Below are positions 18,552 to 26,141 of a DNA stretch of 64,000 bases, in pieces. Numbering within the stretch: position 1 is the stretch's first letter; every line of letters starts with the position of its first letter. The notes beneath the pieces were generated by a model. The model had not been told where the DNA came from and did no database searches. It worked only from the letters and a program-made list of their open reading frames with translations. The position numbers and the translations under genes were made by a program. Origin of the DNA: Bacteroidota bacterium (GTDB lineage: Bacteria > Bacteroidota > Bacteroidia > UBA4408); assembly GCA_016718805.1 (NCBI GenBank), contig JADKCP010000001.1:124001-188000 (forward strand). The letters run 5' to 3'.

Positions 18552-18863
18552 ATGAATAGCAGAGGTAGAACACCGCGAAACTTGACCGTTTATCCCTTGT
18601 TTAAGGAATTGGAAAAACAGGGTTATACTTTTGAGCAAATAACCAAGAATTTGAGAATTGCGCCAAAGAGAATGAAATCAGTATTTCAACGCCCTGAACT
18701 ACTTATGTTATGGCAAATTGAAAGAATAGGATATTTGATTAATAAACCATTGGGTTATGTTTTAAACCTTTGTACTTTCTCAAAATCAGAAAACCCGAAT
18801 TGGTTGAATGAGGACTATAATATAAAGGAACATATTGAAATTTTGAAGAACAGGATAAATTAA
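18552..18863 (+). CDS. Small hypothetical protein with helical, possibly DNA-binding N-terminus
   Basis: The 103-residue product starts at the ATG at 18552 (MNSRGRTPRNLTVYPLFKEL); the longer frame upstream looks non-coding. The segment LEKQGYTFEQITKNLRIAPKRMKSVFQRPELL has a helix-turn-helix-like spacing, so a regulatory role is possible but unproven. Its C-terminal part, LINKPLGYVLNLCTFSKSENPNWLNEDYN, reappears as a diverged fragment at 19712-19876. I do not recognise a named family. Confidence 0.55.
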   Translation: MNSRGRTPRNLTVYPLFKELEKQGYTFEQITKNLRIAPKRMKSVFQRPELLMLWQIERIGYLINKPLGYVLNLCTFSKSENPNWLNEDYNIKEHIEILKNRIN

Positions 18864-18907
18864 AGGTTAGCTATTGCAATTAAAATTAAAATGATTTAAT
18901 TCGTTGA

Positions 18908-19429
18908 TTGAAGAAAATGAAAAAAGTCAGCATAATTCTGTTTCTTGTTGTTCAAACACAATTTGTTTTAGGACAAACTAAAATTATTATGCAGAGGGAT
19001 GGAGGAGTTTTTACTGTGCCATGTGAAGTTAATGGGTTGAAATTAAAGTTCATTTTTGATACTGGAGCAAGTGCTGTTACCATATCTTTAACAGAAGCTC
19101 TCTTTATGCTAAAAAATGGATATTTAAAAGAGAAAGATATTCAAGGTTCTTCATACGCGCAATTAGCAAATGGAGAGATAACTAAAAACACAAAAATTAT
19201 TTTAAGTGAAATTAAATTTTCAGGATTCGTTATTAAAAATGTAGAGGCATTTGTTATTCACGAACTTGCTGCACCGCTATTACTCGGTCAGTCAGCAATG
19301 AAGCAAATAGGTACATTTCAGTTTGACCCTAACAAAGGAATTCTAACAATTATTAATGGAAAAAAGGGGAGAACAGCAGCTCAGAAAGTAGTGCTGGTAT
19401 TGAAGATACTAAAAATTGGACAATTTTAG
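18908..19429 (+). CDS. Retropepsin-like aspartic protease, zero-frame product
   Basis: Signal peptide (SIILFLVVQTQFVLGQ) then a single retropepsin-like domain: catalytic FDTGAS at about residues 50-55, flap region, and the second-half hydrophobic motif PLLLGQSAM near 123. It belongs to the clan AA single-domain proteases (TIGR02281-like), which act as homodimers and in bacteria are usually periplasmic. The first ATG (18908) gives MKKMKK. After INGKKG the zero frame adds an unconvincing tail (RTAAQKVVLVLKILKIGQF), while the -1 frame continues smoothly into a further domain. The break sits exactly on the heptamer A AAA AAG at 19360-19366. Confidence 0.75.
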   Translation: MKKMKKVSIILFLVVQTQFVLGQTKIIMQRDGGVFTVPCEVNGLKLKFIFDTGASAVTISLTEALFMLKNGYLKEKDIQGSSYAQLANGEITKNTKIILSEIKFSGFVIKNVEAFVIHELAAPLLLGQSAMKQIGTFQFDPNKGILTIINGKKGRTAAQKVVLVLKILKIGQF

Positions 19430-19713
19430 CAAACTTAAATAAGTTCAAAACAGGGAGAAGTGATAGCCCTTTTGAGAGTTCTTCAAAATCCGTTTATAAG
19501 AAACAAGGAGTGTTTAACCTTCCTCTTTTAGATATTAATGAACGAGAAGAAACAAATGAAATAACCTTAATTGAAAGAGGAGAGATATTTATTATTGAGA
19601 AAAATGTTATCCGAGTTTATAACCCTTCCGATTATGGAACCTATTACTTTTATTATGTTTATTACAATGGTTATTTAGGTTTTGTCGAAAATAGATATTT
19701 GGATGAATATTAA
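19357..19713 (+). CDS. SH3-like C-terminal extension of the protease, in the -1 frame
   Basis: The frame is open from 19357 to TAA 19711-19713 without a good start codon. It continues the protease as GENSSSESSAGIEDTKNWTIL... and ends with a compact beta-rich block (ERGEIFIIEKNVIRVYNPSDYGTYYFYY, VYYNGYLGFVENRYL) that resembles a bacterial SH3 domain. It would be joined to the protease by a -1 frameshift at the A AAA AAG heptamer, or it is a former part of the gene separated by a one-base deletion. A short stem (CAGCA 19374-19378 with TGCTG 19392-19396) starts 7 bases after the heptamer. Confidence 0.55.
   Translation, partial: WKKGENSSSESSAGIEDTKNWTILANLNKFKTGRSDSPFESSSKSVYKKQGVFNLPLLDINEREETNEITLIERGEIFIIEKNVIRVYNPSDYGTYYFYYVYYNGYLGFVENRYLDEY
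19360..19366 (+). promoter_or_regulatory. -1 slippery heptamer A AAA AAG
   Basis: In the protease frame the codons are GGA AAA AAG GGG, so the heptamer A AAA AAG has the phase required for tandem -1 slippage, as in E. coli dnaX. A small hairpin lies 7 bases downstream. A homopolymer deletion or sequencing error would look the same. Confidence 0.5.
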
Positions 19714-19876
19714 TTTGATTAATAAACCGCTCGGTTATGTCTTAAACATTTGTACTTTTTCTAAACTTGCAAATCCTAATTGGTTGGATGAAGATTATAA
19801 CCCAAGAACGCACATTGCAGGATTAAAAATAAGCCTTATTCCCAATACTGAAAGGAACCCCAAAAATAACGCCTAG
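19712..19876 (+). pseudogene. Diverged 3' fragment duplicating the gene at 18552-18863
   Basis: From about 19713 the sequence encodes LINKPLGYVLNICTFSKLANPNWLDEDYNPRTHI, clearly homologous to the C-terminal third of the 18552-18863 protein; by eye roughly three quarters of the nucleotides match over about 105 bases. There is no N-terminal two thirds. It is either a remnant of a second copy or the junction of an old duplication that now surrounds the protease gene. Confidence 0.6.
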
Positions 19877-19894
19877 TAAATAAAAGGGTAAGAA

Positions 19895-20119
19895 TTATTT
19901 GGATTTTTTAGATTTAGGTCTAAATTGAGATTTAGTTTCCTCAAACTGTTTTTTGACGACAGATATTAACTTTTCTGAAACAAAATCAGAAATCTCAAAA
20001 TCAGTCATACCTTCATGTATTGACAAATTAGTCTCTGGTTTCTTTTTGAAGTTTGACAATACATCCTTATCGAAATAAGAACTATTTGCAAAATCAAAGT
20101 TCATGGCAGAATTGTTCAT
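19895..20119 (-). CDS. Small basic-tailed hypothetical protein downstream of the Ntn-hydrolase
   Basis: A 74-residue protein starting at the ATG at 20119, 4 bases after the stop of the Ntn-hydrolase gene. An upstream in-frame ATG at 20146 would overlap that gene by 23 bases. It has an acidic/aromatic first half (MNFDFANSSYFDKDVLSNF), a predicted helix (DFEISDFVSEKLISVVKKQFEETKSQF) and the basic end RPKSKKSK. The tight spacing suggests translational coupling and a role with the hydrolase. No family was recognised. Confidence 0.55.
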   Translation of the reverse strand: MNNSAMNFDFANSSYFDKDVLSNFKKKPETNLSIHEGMTDFEISDFVSEKLISVVKKQFEETKSQFRPKSKKSK

Positions 20120-20123
20120 GTAT

Positions 20124-21413
20124 TTATAGTTTAAAATAATTTTCAAAAAAATGTTGATTTAACTCTGGACGAAAGTAGTGTTTTCGTTTTATCCAGACAA
20201 AACCATCTCCTTTAGAAATAATTGCGACATCAACAGGCCCCCCTACACTTTCCTCTGCAAAGGTAATTCTTCTTTTCAAATAGGTCAAATAAATTAAACT
20301 CTCTGCCATTTCTGCCAAGTCTTCCTTTGCTAAGTTAGAAACAGCACTCATCAATGGGCCAATGTATTTTTCTCGTTTTATTTGTAAATTCAATTGATTA
20401 AACTCAACTGATATGGCATCTGTGTCAAGGTTTCTAATTTGTTCTGATAGCAATGGGTTCGAACTTCCAATACTTTCAAGTATTGCCAAATTGTACTTTT
20501 TGAATAATGAAACAAAATTATTTTTATAAATATTATCTAGTGATGGGTCTATCCCAGAAAGGATTGTATCAATTACATCGATTTGCGCAAACGGACACAC
20601 AGCTCCGCTGTTGTTGTTCGAAATTGAGGCAATTCGTCTCTCGTCAATAAAATAGCGTATTTTATTATCGACAACAAAAGAGATATTTATAGGTATTAAT
20701 TGCGGATAAATTTCTTCTTCTCCAAAACCAGTAAATATCAACCCTGTATAATCTGACCTGTCTTCCTTTGCACGTAAGATAGAAAACATTAATTTCTTTA
20801 CTTTTAGTTCAAGTTCAGAGGATATAGTTAGGTCACTTTGTTTAAAAAAATGGTCATTGATTTTCTCGAAGGTTTTAAGTGAGTAATTAAGGAACGTTTC
20901 TAATTTGTAATCCTTAAAATCGTTGCAATAATTAGTTTGAGAATCCCAAAAGGAGAATATTTCATCAACCCTTTTTTCAAAATTTTTTAAAAAGTCAATT
21001 TTGTATTCTTTTGTTGGACTACCTTTAAAATTTTTGCTCCCATTAATGTCTACAAATATTGATTGTATTACACCTCTTATAAAGTTCTCTAAAAAATGAA
21101 TTTGAATTTTGTCATCAGCGTAAAAATTTTTTGCTCTCAGAAATTCAATAAAATCATTCTGATACTCGGCTAGTGTTGGAAAGGATTTACTATTTAACTG
21201 TTTACGATAAACTTTAATTATAATCTCCCAAGGAGTAGCCATAAACGAAGCGGAATTATATATCATTATTCCAACGGGATGTTGTTTTGATAAGGCAAAA
21301 ACTTTATTAGCCTTGTTAAAAATTTTGCGACCGCTACCCCCTCCAATAGTAACAGCACTATCAGCAGCAAGAGCAACTGCATGTTTATTTAAAATTCCAA
21401 CTACAGCAGTCAT
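20124..21413 (-). CDS. Proteasome-like Ntn-hydrolase domain protein
   Basis: The N-terminus MTAVVGILNKHAVALAADSAVT matches the start of proteasome beta/HslV subunits. After Met removal Thr1 would be the nucleophile and Asp17 falls at the catalytic-support position; a lysine cluster (Lys29, Lys33, Lys36) covers the place of catalytic Lys33. The next motif (KVFALSKQHPVGIMIYN) fits strands S3-S4. At 429 residues it is almost twice a proteasome subunit; the C-terminal half (about 200-429) is helical and unfamiliar. No signal peptide, so it is cytoplasmic. No HslU, Mpa or other unfoldase is encoded nearby. Proteolysis or another amidohydrolase activity is inferred; related hypothetical proteins are, to my recollection, scattered in bacteria. 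Confidence 0.7.
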   Translation of the reverse strand: MTAVVGILNKHAVALAADSAVTIGGGSGRKIFNKANKVFALSKQHPVGIMIYNSASFMATPWEIIIKVYRKQLNSKSFPTLAEYQNDFIEFLRAKNFYADDKIQIHFLENFIRGVIQSIFVDINGSKNFKGSPTKEYKIDFLKNFEKRVDEIFSFWDSQTNYCNDFKDYKLETFLNYSLKTFEKINDHFFKQSDLTISSELELKVKKLMFSILRAKEDRSDYTGLIFTGFGEEEIYPQLIPINISFVVDNKIRYFIDERRIASISNNNSGAVCPFAQIDVIDTILSGIDPSLDNIYKNNFVSLFKKYNLAILESIGSSNPLLSEQIRNLDTDAISVEFNQLNLQIKREKYIGPLMSAVSNLAKEDLAEMAESLIYLTYLKRRITFAEESVGGPVDVAIISKGDGFVWIKRKHYFRPELNQHFFENYFKL

Positions 21414-21475
21414 AAGTTTTGTTTTTTATTAAAAATGAACGTCCAAATTATGAAATTAATTTTAACAATACATGG

Positions 21476-21742
21476 CTATTTATCAGACCATGCAATAATT
21501 ATCGGAGCAGGGATATTCATAGCCTCGCTATTATTCAGTTCTTTAGGTTTTCCAAACCGATATTCCAAAAACAGTTTAAGAAAGGCAAATTCGCCTCTTT
21601 TTATTCCTTTTTCAAGTTCTTTCAATGCCAAGTTATCAAAGGGCGATAAACGTTCAATTAATTCTAATTCGGTTACTTTAGGCGCGCGTCCTTGTCCCTG
21701 ATATATTCCTTTTTTTGCTCCATTAAATTTTCTTTTGTCCAT
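21476..21742 (-). CDS. Small hypothetical protein, terminase-small-subunit-like
   Basis: An 88-residue basic protein: MDKRKFNGAKKGIYQGQGRAPKV followed by a helical region (LALKELEKGIKRGEFAFLKLFLEYRFGKPKE). The opening and the 'FLEYRFGKPKE' ending resemble small DNA-binding proteins of phages and mobile elements, including terminase small subunits and relatives. Only a similarity of style can be claimed. It starts 15 bases after the replication-initiator-like gene stop, on the same strand, so the two are likely cotranscribed. Confidence 0.5.
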   Translation of the reverse strand: MDKRKFNGAKKGIYQGQGRAPKVTELELIERLSPFDNLALKELEKGIKRGEFAFLKLFLEYRFGKPKELNNSEAMNIPAPIIIAWSDK

Positions 21743-21757
21743 TTCAATAAAAATTAA

Positions 21758-22981
21758 TTAATTAATTCTTGCGGTTTTATACTCTGATACATCAAAGAGC
21801 AAAATACCGCTATACAACCTCGACTCTTTTTTTAAACTATTGTGTCGGAAATTACTCTCCATATTTCTGCATTTTTTAGCAGCCCTTCCAAACTGTTTTT
21901 CGCTGCAAAATTTACTGTCCTTTTTTTGGTTTGATATATCTCTACCACAACTCACACAATAACGTTTAATTTGGGTCTGAATTAACCCTATATTTGAATG
22001 GTTATTTTGGGTAAAGTTTGTGTTTGAGATAGCTGTTTCAAAAACGGTTATTTCGGGTAAGGTTTGCTGACTAAATTGTGAAAGGTATAAGTTTATTTTT
22101 TCCTGAGTAGAGGTTGTAATTTTGGTTATTTCGACTAACTTTTGTTCAATCAAATTTCGTAGGGTAGACTTGATTGCAAGGTTACCATGTTTCAAAACAA
22201 GTTGATTAAAACGAGCCCTTATTTTTTTTATTTCTTTACCTTGCTCCTTTAATCCAGTCCAATATTTTGGGTTCCTTCCATTAATTAGAACCGTTCTCTC
22301 TCGTTGATTTAATTCAGCTAGTGGAACAGATTTATCGTAAAAAACAAGTTCGTTTAATGCAGCCAAAAGAGCGGTTTCCAATTTTTTATAAATTGAAGGA
22401 TTTAGTAGGTCTGCCAAACAATTAATTTCAATTTCTCTTTTCTTAAAGTACTCCATGCGTCTAACTTTAATTTCAAACCTTAGAATGTTCTTACCTTGCC
22501 CATATTGCAGTCCTTTGTTGTAAATTTTTAGTTCGTAATGCTCAAATGAAAAACGGAGCAAATATCCCTTCCCATTGTAACGCTCAACCTCATACTCTTT
22601 GCCCTTGTATGAAATAATCGAATTTAAGACTTCGTTTGTTGTAAATGGGACAATTACATTAACACCAAATTCAAGGTTGTGTAATAGGGTTGTATATGGG
22701 TTTATTCCAAATTTTAACGATAGGTCAGAACATACCTCAACTAAGTTTATAATAGTAAAATTATTATAGTTATGAAGTCCGCTGTTATAGTATTTATGAA
22801 GGCTGCCATTGATATTAATATACGTTTCATTGTTTATTTTGATTTTTAGGTTTAAATATTCCGCAATTCTGTTGACTACAGCCCCATCTGAATCTACTGT
22901 AAGACTAAAGTTTAACAAGGGGTTGTTTGTTAAATCGGTTGGTTTTATTTCTTTGACATTTGTTTTAATAAAATCGAACAT
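21758..22981 (-). CDS. Replication-initiator-like protein with C-terminal zinc-finger motif
   Basis: The start is set at the ATG at 22981 (MFDFIKTNVKEIKPTDLTNNPLLNFSL), giving 407 residues. The body has features of element and filamentous-phage replication proteins: ILRFEIKVRRMEYFKKREI, then ELVFYDKSVP near residue 235, then LNQRERTVLINGRNPKYW. The C-terminus holds CVSCGRDISNQKKDSKFC...KKC, a likely zinc finger. I have seen this architecture in Bacteroidota integrated elements next to an excisionase and an integrase, as here. Rolling-circle initiation is inferred and the catalytic Tyr was not identified. A terminator separates it from the upstream gene. Confidence 0.5.
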   Translation of the reverse strand: MFDFIKTNVKEIKPTDLTNNPLLNFSLTVDSDGAVVNRIAEYLNLKIKINNETYININGSLHKYYNSGLHNYNNFTIINLVEVCSDLSLKFGINPYTTLLHNLEFGVNVIVPFTTNEVLNSIISYKGKEYEVERYNGKGYLLRFSFEHYELKIYNKGLQYGQGKNILRFEIKVRRMEYFKKREIEINCLADLLNPSIYKKLETALLAALNELVFYDKSVPLAELNQRERTVLINGRNPKYWTGLKEQGKEIKKIRARFNQLVLKHGNLAIKSTLRNLIEQKLVEITKITTSTQEKINLYLSQFSQQTLPEITVFETAISNTNFTQNNHSNIGLIQTQIKRYCVSCGRDISNQKKDSKFCSEKQFGRAAKKCRNMESNFRHNSLKKESRLYSGILLFDVSEYKTARIN

Positions 22982-23045
22982 TATTTTTAACTTTGAAATC
23001 TGTTTATAATAGGGTTGAACGCCTGTGTGAACGGAATTGAACAAT

Positions 23046-23076
23046 AAAGGGGAGCGCCTACGAAACGCTCCCTTTT
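23046..23076 (-). terminator. Terminator between the frameshifted small gene and the replication gene
   Basis: A perfect 7-base GC stem GGGAGCG/CGCTCCC flanked by A and T runs lies 4 bases after the TAA of the 23080-23504 gene on the minus strand, as expected for a factor-independent terminator. It also supports that gene being real. Confidence 0.65.
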
Positions 23077-23079
23077 CCT

Positions 23080-23504
23080 TTATATAGATGCGAGTTCTCC
23101 AACTATAAAATCCGTTACAAATTTTATCCGAGCCTCTCTGTTATCAATGTAAAATCTATTGAAATAATAGACCGTTAAGTCCTTACCGTTGTTCGAGAAT
23201 TGAAACACAATCAAACTGTTTTTCTTTTTTCCAAGAACAAGCTCGACATCATTACCAAAGTAAAAACCTGTATTTACTGGAATTAATCCAGTAAAAAACT
23301 CTCGTTTCTTATTCTTGAAACGCCCTGTTATTAATGTATTAGCGCCCTGTTGAATTAGAAACTCTTTTTGTGAATTCTCAACCTTTAAATCAAAGGGAGT
23401 TTTAAAAAAGAGATTTTTTCGGGCTGTTTCTCAAAACGCCCACTCTCTCTGTTTAACTTGTATTGAACGATTTTGTAGTGAATTGATTTGAACAATTTTT
23501 CCAT
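23080..23504 (-). CDS. Unrecognised small gene spanning a -1 frameshift site
   Basis: The ATG at 23504 overlaps the TAA of the HTH gene (TAATG), a classic coupling junction. Zero frame: MEKLFKSIHYKIVQYKLNRE, then SGRFEKQPEKISF, then LKLPLI and stop. Just before this, in the -1 frame, the sequence runs on as FKTPFDLKVENSQKEFLIQQ... through VFQFSNNGKDLTVYYFNRFY to VGELASI and TAA at 23080, followed at once by a terminator. The joint lies at T TTT TTA (zero-frame codons TCT TTT TTA), the heptamer type of HIV gag-pol. The joined product would be about 141 residues and has normal protein composition. It is either a programmed frameshift gene or a gene broken by a one-base loss in a T run. The function is unknown. 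Confidence 0.6.
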
Positions 23505-23806
23505 TATGCAGCCCTCCCAACTTTTTTAGTGAACTGTCGGTAAGACAAGGATTTTAAAACCTCCTCTTTTTTGTAGCGTATGCGAGCACCAATTCGATAA
23601 CTAGGCACAAGTCCACGTTTTGTGTAATCGTTCAATGTAGGCAAAGAAATGCCTAAGATTTTGCAGGTTTCTTTCCGACTTAGATAGTCGTTGTCGGGTT
23701 CGGGTTTCTGAGAGTTGTTTATCGTTTCAAACTCTCTTTTTACGGTCATTTGGATAACCGTTGCCAATTCATCTATTGTAATTGGACTTAACATTATTTT
23801 TTCCAT
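23504..23806 (-). CDS. Excisionase-type helix-turn-helix protein (HTH_17/MerR-like)
   Basis: A 100-residue protein with the winged-helix DNA-binding motif YLSRKETCKILGISLPTLNDYTKRGLVPSYRIGARIRYKKEEVLKSL at about residues 43-90. This is the common small HTH found beside Bacteroidota integrases, where such proteins act as recombination directionality factors or local regulators. It lies between the RteC-like gene and the frameshifted gene, with which it shares a TAATG stop-start overlap. A second possible start is at 23794. Confidence 0.8.
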   Translation of the reverse strand: MEKIMLSPITIDELATVIQMTVKREFETINNSQKPEPDNDYLSRKETCKILGISLPTLNDYTKRGLVPSYRIGARIRYKKEEVLKSLSYRQFTKKVGRAA

Positions 23807-23888
23807 TTTGTAATGCCGTTAGTTTGGCGATACAAATAGAATGGTAAAGGAAATGCCAGAAAACCGAGTCGAGTTCGAGTCGAATAAA

Positions 23889-24599
23889 TTATTTACTTTC
23901 CTTTTCTTTAATTGACTTTATATAGTCCTTCATATACTCATTTAACTCATTGATGAAAGATTTCCCATCATCTCCTTTTTTGTAGGACTTTACAGATTTA
24001 TTCAATAAATCAATAGGGTTAAATTTATTAAAACGAAATAAATCTTGGAACAATCTTGTTAATTCTTGTTTTTCAATAGCAACACCATTTTTTTTAATTC
24101 TTTCAGACTTATATAAAACATGTATTAACTCCGATAATTCAGTTTTGTTTTCCCAAGAATACCCTGAATTAACTTTCTTTGATTCTGCAAATTCATTAGT
24201 GGTTAATAATCCTGTTTTTCTAATCTTGTCCAGCTCTAATTCTAAATAAAGTATGATTTTAGTGGTAGGTTGCACACTAATTACGACAAACCAAGAATCT
24301 CCTTTCTTTTTGATAGATTCATAAGCATCACTTAATCGCACTTCGATATCTTTGAAGCTTCGTAAAACATCTTCAATAAACAAATCTATTTCAGCGTTTG
24401 TTAATTGGTTTTCTTTAATAAATTTCAAATACTTTTTGTGAAAATATTTAATATTATCAGCTTCTTCATTAAGACTTCGTTCTTTCTTTGAATAATTTAA
24501 GCTTTGGGTATTGGTTATACTTGCGATTTTATTTGAGTAAAAAACCGAATACTCAAAACAAAAATCACTAATTAAATCTCTTAAAAGTATAGGGTTCAT
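23889..24599 (-). CDS. RteC-like protein
   Basis: A 236-residue helical protein. The C-terminal half carries the RteC-like signature NKTELSELIHVLYKSERIKKNGVAIEKQELTRLFQDLF; RteC is a regulator first known in the Bacteroides element CTnDOT, where it controls excision. There is no signal peptide. It is encoded 33 bases after the integrase stop on the same strand and probably in the same transcript. The N-terminal half is not informative. Confidence 0.6.
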   Translation of the reverse strand: MNPILLRDLISDFCFEYSVFYSNKIASITNTQSLNYSKKERSLNEEADNIKYFHKKYLKFIKENQLTNAEIDLFIEDVLRSFKDIEVRLSDAYESIKKKGDSWFVVISVQPTTKIILYLELELDKIRKTGLLTTNEFAESKKVNSGYSWENKTELSELIHVLYKSERIKKNGVAIEKQELTRLFQDLFRFNKFNPIDLLNKSVKSYKKGDDGKSFINELNEYMKDYIKSIKEKESK

Positions 24600-24632
24600 T
24601 GTGTTAATTTTTGGGACAAATAGTTAATGAGA

Positions 24633-25958
24633 TTAAACAGCTCTTAATTTATGCTCTTTTTGTTGCCAATGCAACTGCAATACTTTTGCATGTTCATCCG
24701 ATGAAACTTTAATATAGGTTAGAAACGCCTTTTCTGTTTTGTGTCCTGTAATTTGCATTATTGAGTAAGTCGGGAACTTATCATTATAGAGGTTTGTCGC
24801 AAAACTTCTGCGCGCTGTATGTGTTGTCACTAAATCGTGTTTGGAGGTGTTTGAAATCAACTCAACACCTCCCTTTGTGTAAGTGTTTTCAACAATGGTT
24901 TTTAAACATTCAACTTTCTTAGCAACCTCTTTAATATATTGATTCATTTTTGCATTGGATATTGAAGGAGGTAGCGAATTTTCATACTTTCCTTTATAGC
25001 GTTCCATTATTTTTTTAACAGCACTGTGTATTGGTATAACAACAGTTTTCTTTGTTTTCTGAGTCTTTATTTCAATAAAATCTCCTTTTATGTTTTCGGG
25101 GGTAATGTTTGAAAAATCGGAAAACCTTAGCCCTGTCCAACAGCCCACTAAAAACAAATCTCTAACCCTTTCTAATCGGGGATTATTAGTTAAATCCAAA
25201 TCAAACATTTGGTTCAACTCATCTTCATTCAAATAAATACTTTCTACCTCTTCATTTGGGATTTCAAACCCACTTTTTTTATACTCAAAGTTGGTGTTTA
25301 AATTCCTTTCGGTTGCTGCATTTAGAAATATCTTAAGAGCTCTAATGTGTTTACCTATTGTATTAGTTGAGAAACCCTTTTTCTTGGTCAAAAAAGACTT
25401 ATACCCGAAATAAAAATTCATGTCTATATCCTGAAAATCAATTTTGCGATTTAGGGTTTGACAATATTCTTTAAAAACATCTCTTGACCGTTTGTAAATA
25501 CGAATAGTAACAGGTCTTAATAGCTTTCCTGTTCTTTTTCCTGTTCTAATTTCTGAGTCAGAAATGAAGAGGTCAATTGAGCCAAACAAATCAATTTTCT
25601 TTTCAACTTCTTTTACCTCTTCTTTTTTAAAAACAAGGTCAAGAACTTTTCTCAATTCTATTACTGTTGGCTGTCTTTTGTAGTCATTTACAAATTGCCT
25701 AAACCCATTGTCTGCATCAGCATCAATTTGTTTTAACCTAGAGTTAAGTTCTGCATGAGTCTTGAACTTTTTTGTTTGGGTTGCCCTTTGATAGTCGGGT
25801 TTCTTATTGTCGTTCTGCCAATAAATAGGATTAATTGTTTCGCCTGTTGGGTAAACAAGTTTTTTATTGTCCCAGCGAACGACTAAATAAATCGGGGTTT
25901 TTGTAGGGTTGTCAATATTAGATTGAGCCTCCCTGAGGTTGAAATTGAACTTTGCCAT
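24633..25958 (-). CDS. Tyrosine recombinase/integrase
   Basis: A 441-residue integrase starting at the ATG at 25958 (MAKFNFNLREAQSN); ten extra upstream codons are less likely. An N-terminal arm-binding domain (about 1-85), a SAM-like core-binding domain (about 130-225) and the catalytic domain are visible. Catalytic residues: Arg in CWTGLRFSDF, Lys in the beta-hairpin, HTARR, GH in MQITGHKTEKAF and the nucleophile Tyr in LTYIKVSSDEH. It is of the CTnDOT/Bacteroidota element type and should catalyse integration into tRNA-Phe. The gene is the last before the right attachment repeat, transcribed away from it. Confidence 0.95.
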   Translation of the reverse strand: MAKFNFNLREAQSNIDNPTKTPIYLVVRWDNKKLVYPTGETINPIYWQNDNKKPDYQRATQTKKFKTHAELNSRLKQIDADADNGFRQFVNDYKRQPTVIELRKVLDLVFKKEEVKEVEKKIDLFGSIDLFISDSEIRTGKRTGKLLRPVTIRIYKRSRDVFKEYCQTLNRKIDFQDIDMNFYFGYKSFLTKKKGFSTNTIGKHIRALKIFLNAATERNLNTNFEYKKSGFEIPNEEVESIYLNEDELNQMFDLDLTNNPRLERVRDLFLVGCWTGLRFSDFSNITPENIKGDFIEIKTQKTKKTVVIPIHSAVKKIMERYKGKYENSLPPSISNAKMNQYIKEVAKKVECLKTIVENTYTKGGVELISNTSKHDLVTTHTARRSFATNLYNDKFPTYSIMQITGHKTEKAFLTYIKVSSDEHAKVLQLHWQQKEHKLRAV

Positions 25959-25987
25959 GTTGTTTATTTTTACGAAATTGAACAGCA

Positions 25988-25995
25988 CAAAGATA
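25988..25995 (-). promoter_or_regulatory. -7 box for the integrase gene
   Basis: On the minus strand TATCTTTG is an exact TAnnTTTG element 30 bases upstream of the integrase start. The arm-type repeat 26013-26038 lies about where a -33 region would be, so integrase binding there could repress its own gene; that is speculation. Confidence 0.45.
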
Positions 25996-26012
25996 AAATT
26001 ATATTTTAATCC

Positions 26013-26038
26013 GTTGTCGGTTTCGTTGTCGGTTTTTC
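26013..26038 (+). repeat. Right-end tandem GTTGTCGG repeat (putative integrase arm site)
   Basis: Same tandem GTTGTCGG arrangement as at 17251-17276 (24 of 26 bases identical, same orientation), here 114 bases inside the right core and just upstream of the integrase gene. Confidence 0.55.
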
Positions 26039-26141
26039 TTTATTTCCTCTTTTTTAGTTTACTCTCTCTTAATTGCTAATTTTATGAAGTTCCTATGTTT
26101 GTTGAGGTTTAGAGATAGGATAAGAAAACCGAAAAGAGAAA

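Noticed and set aside
21419..21701. Two overlapping plus-strand open frames opposite the small terminase-like gene
   Set aside because: They lie antisense to a minus-strand gene with better composition and operon spacing, and show no recognisable domain.
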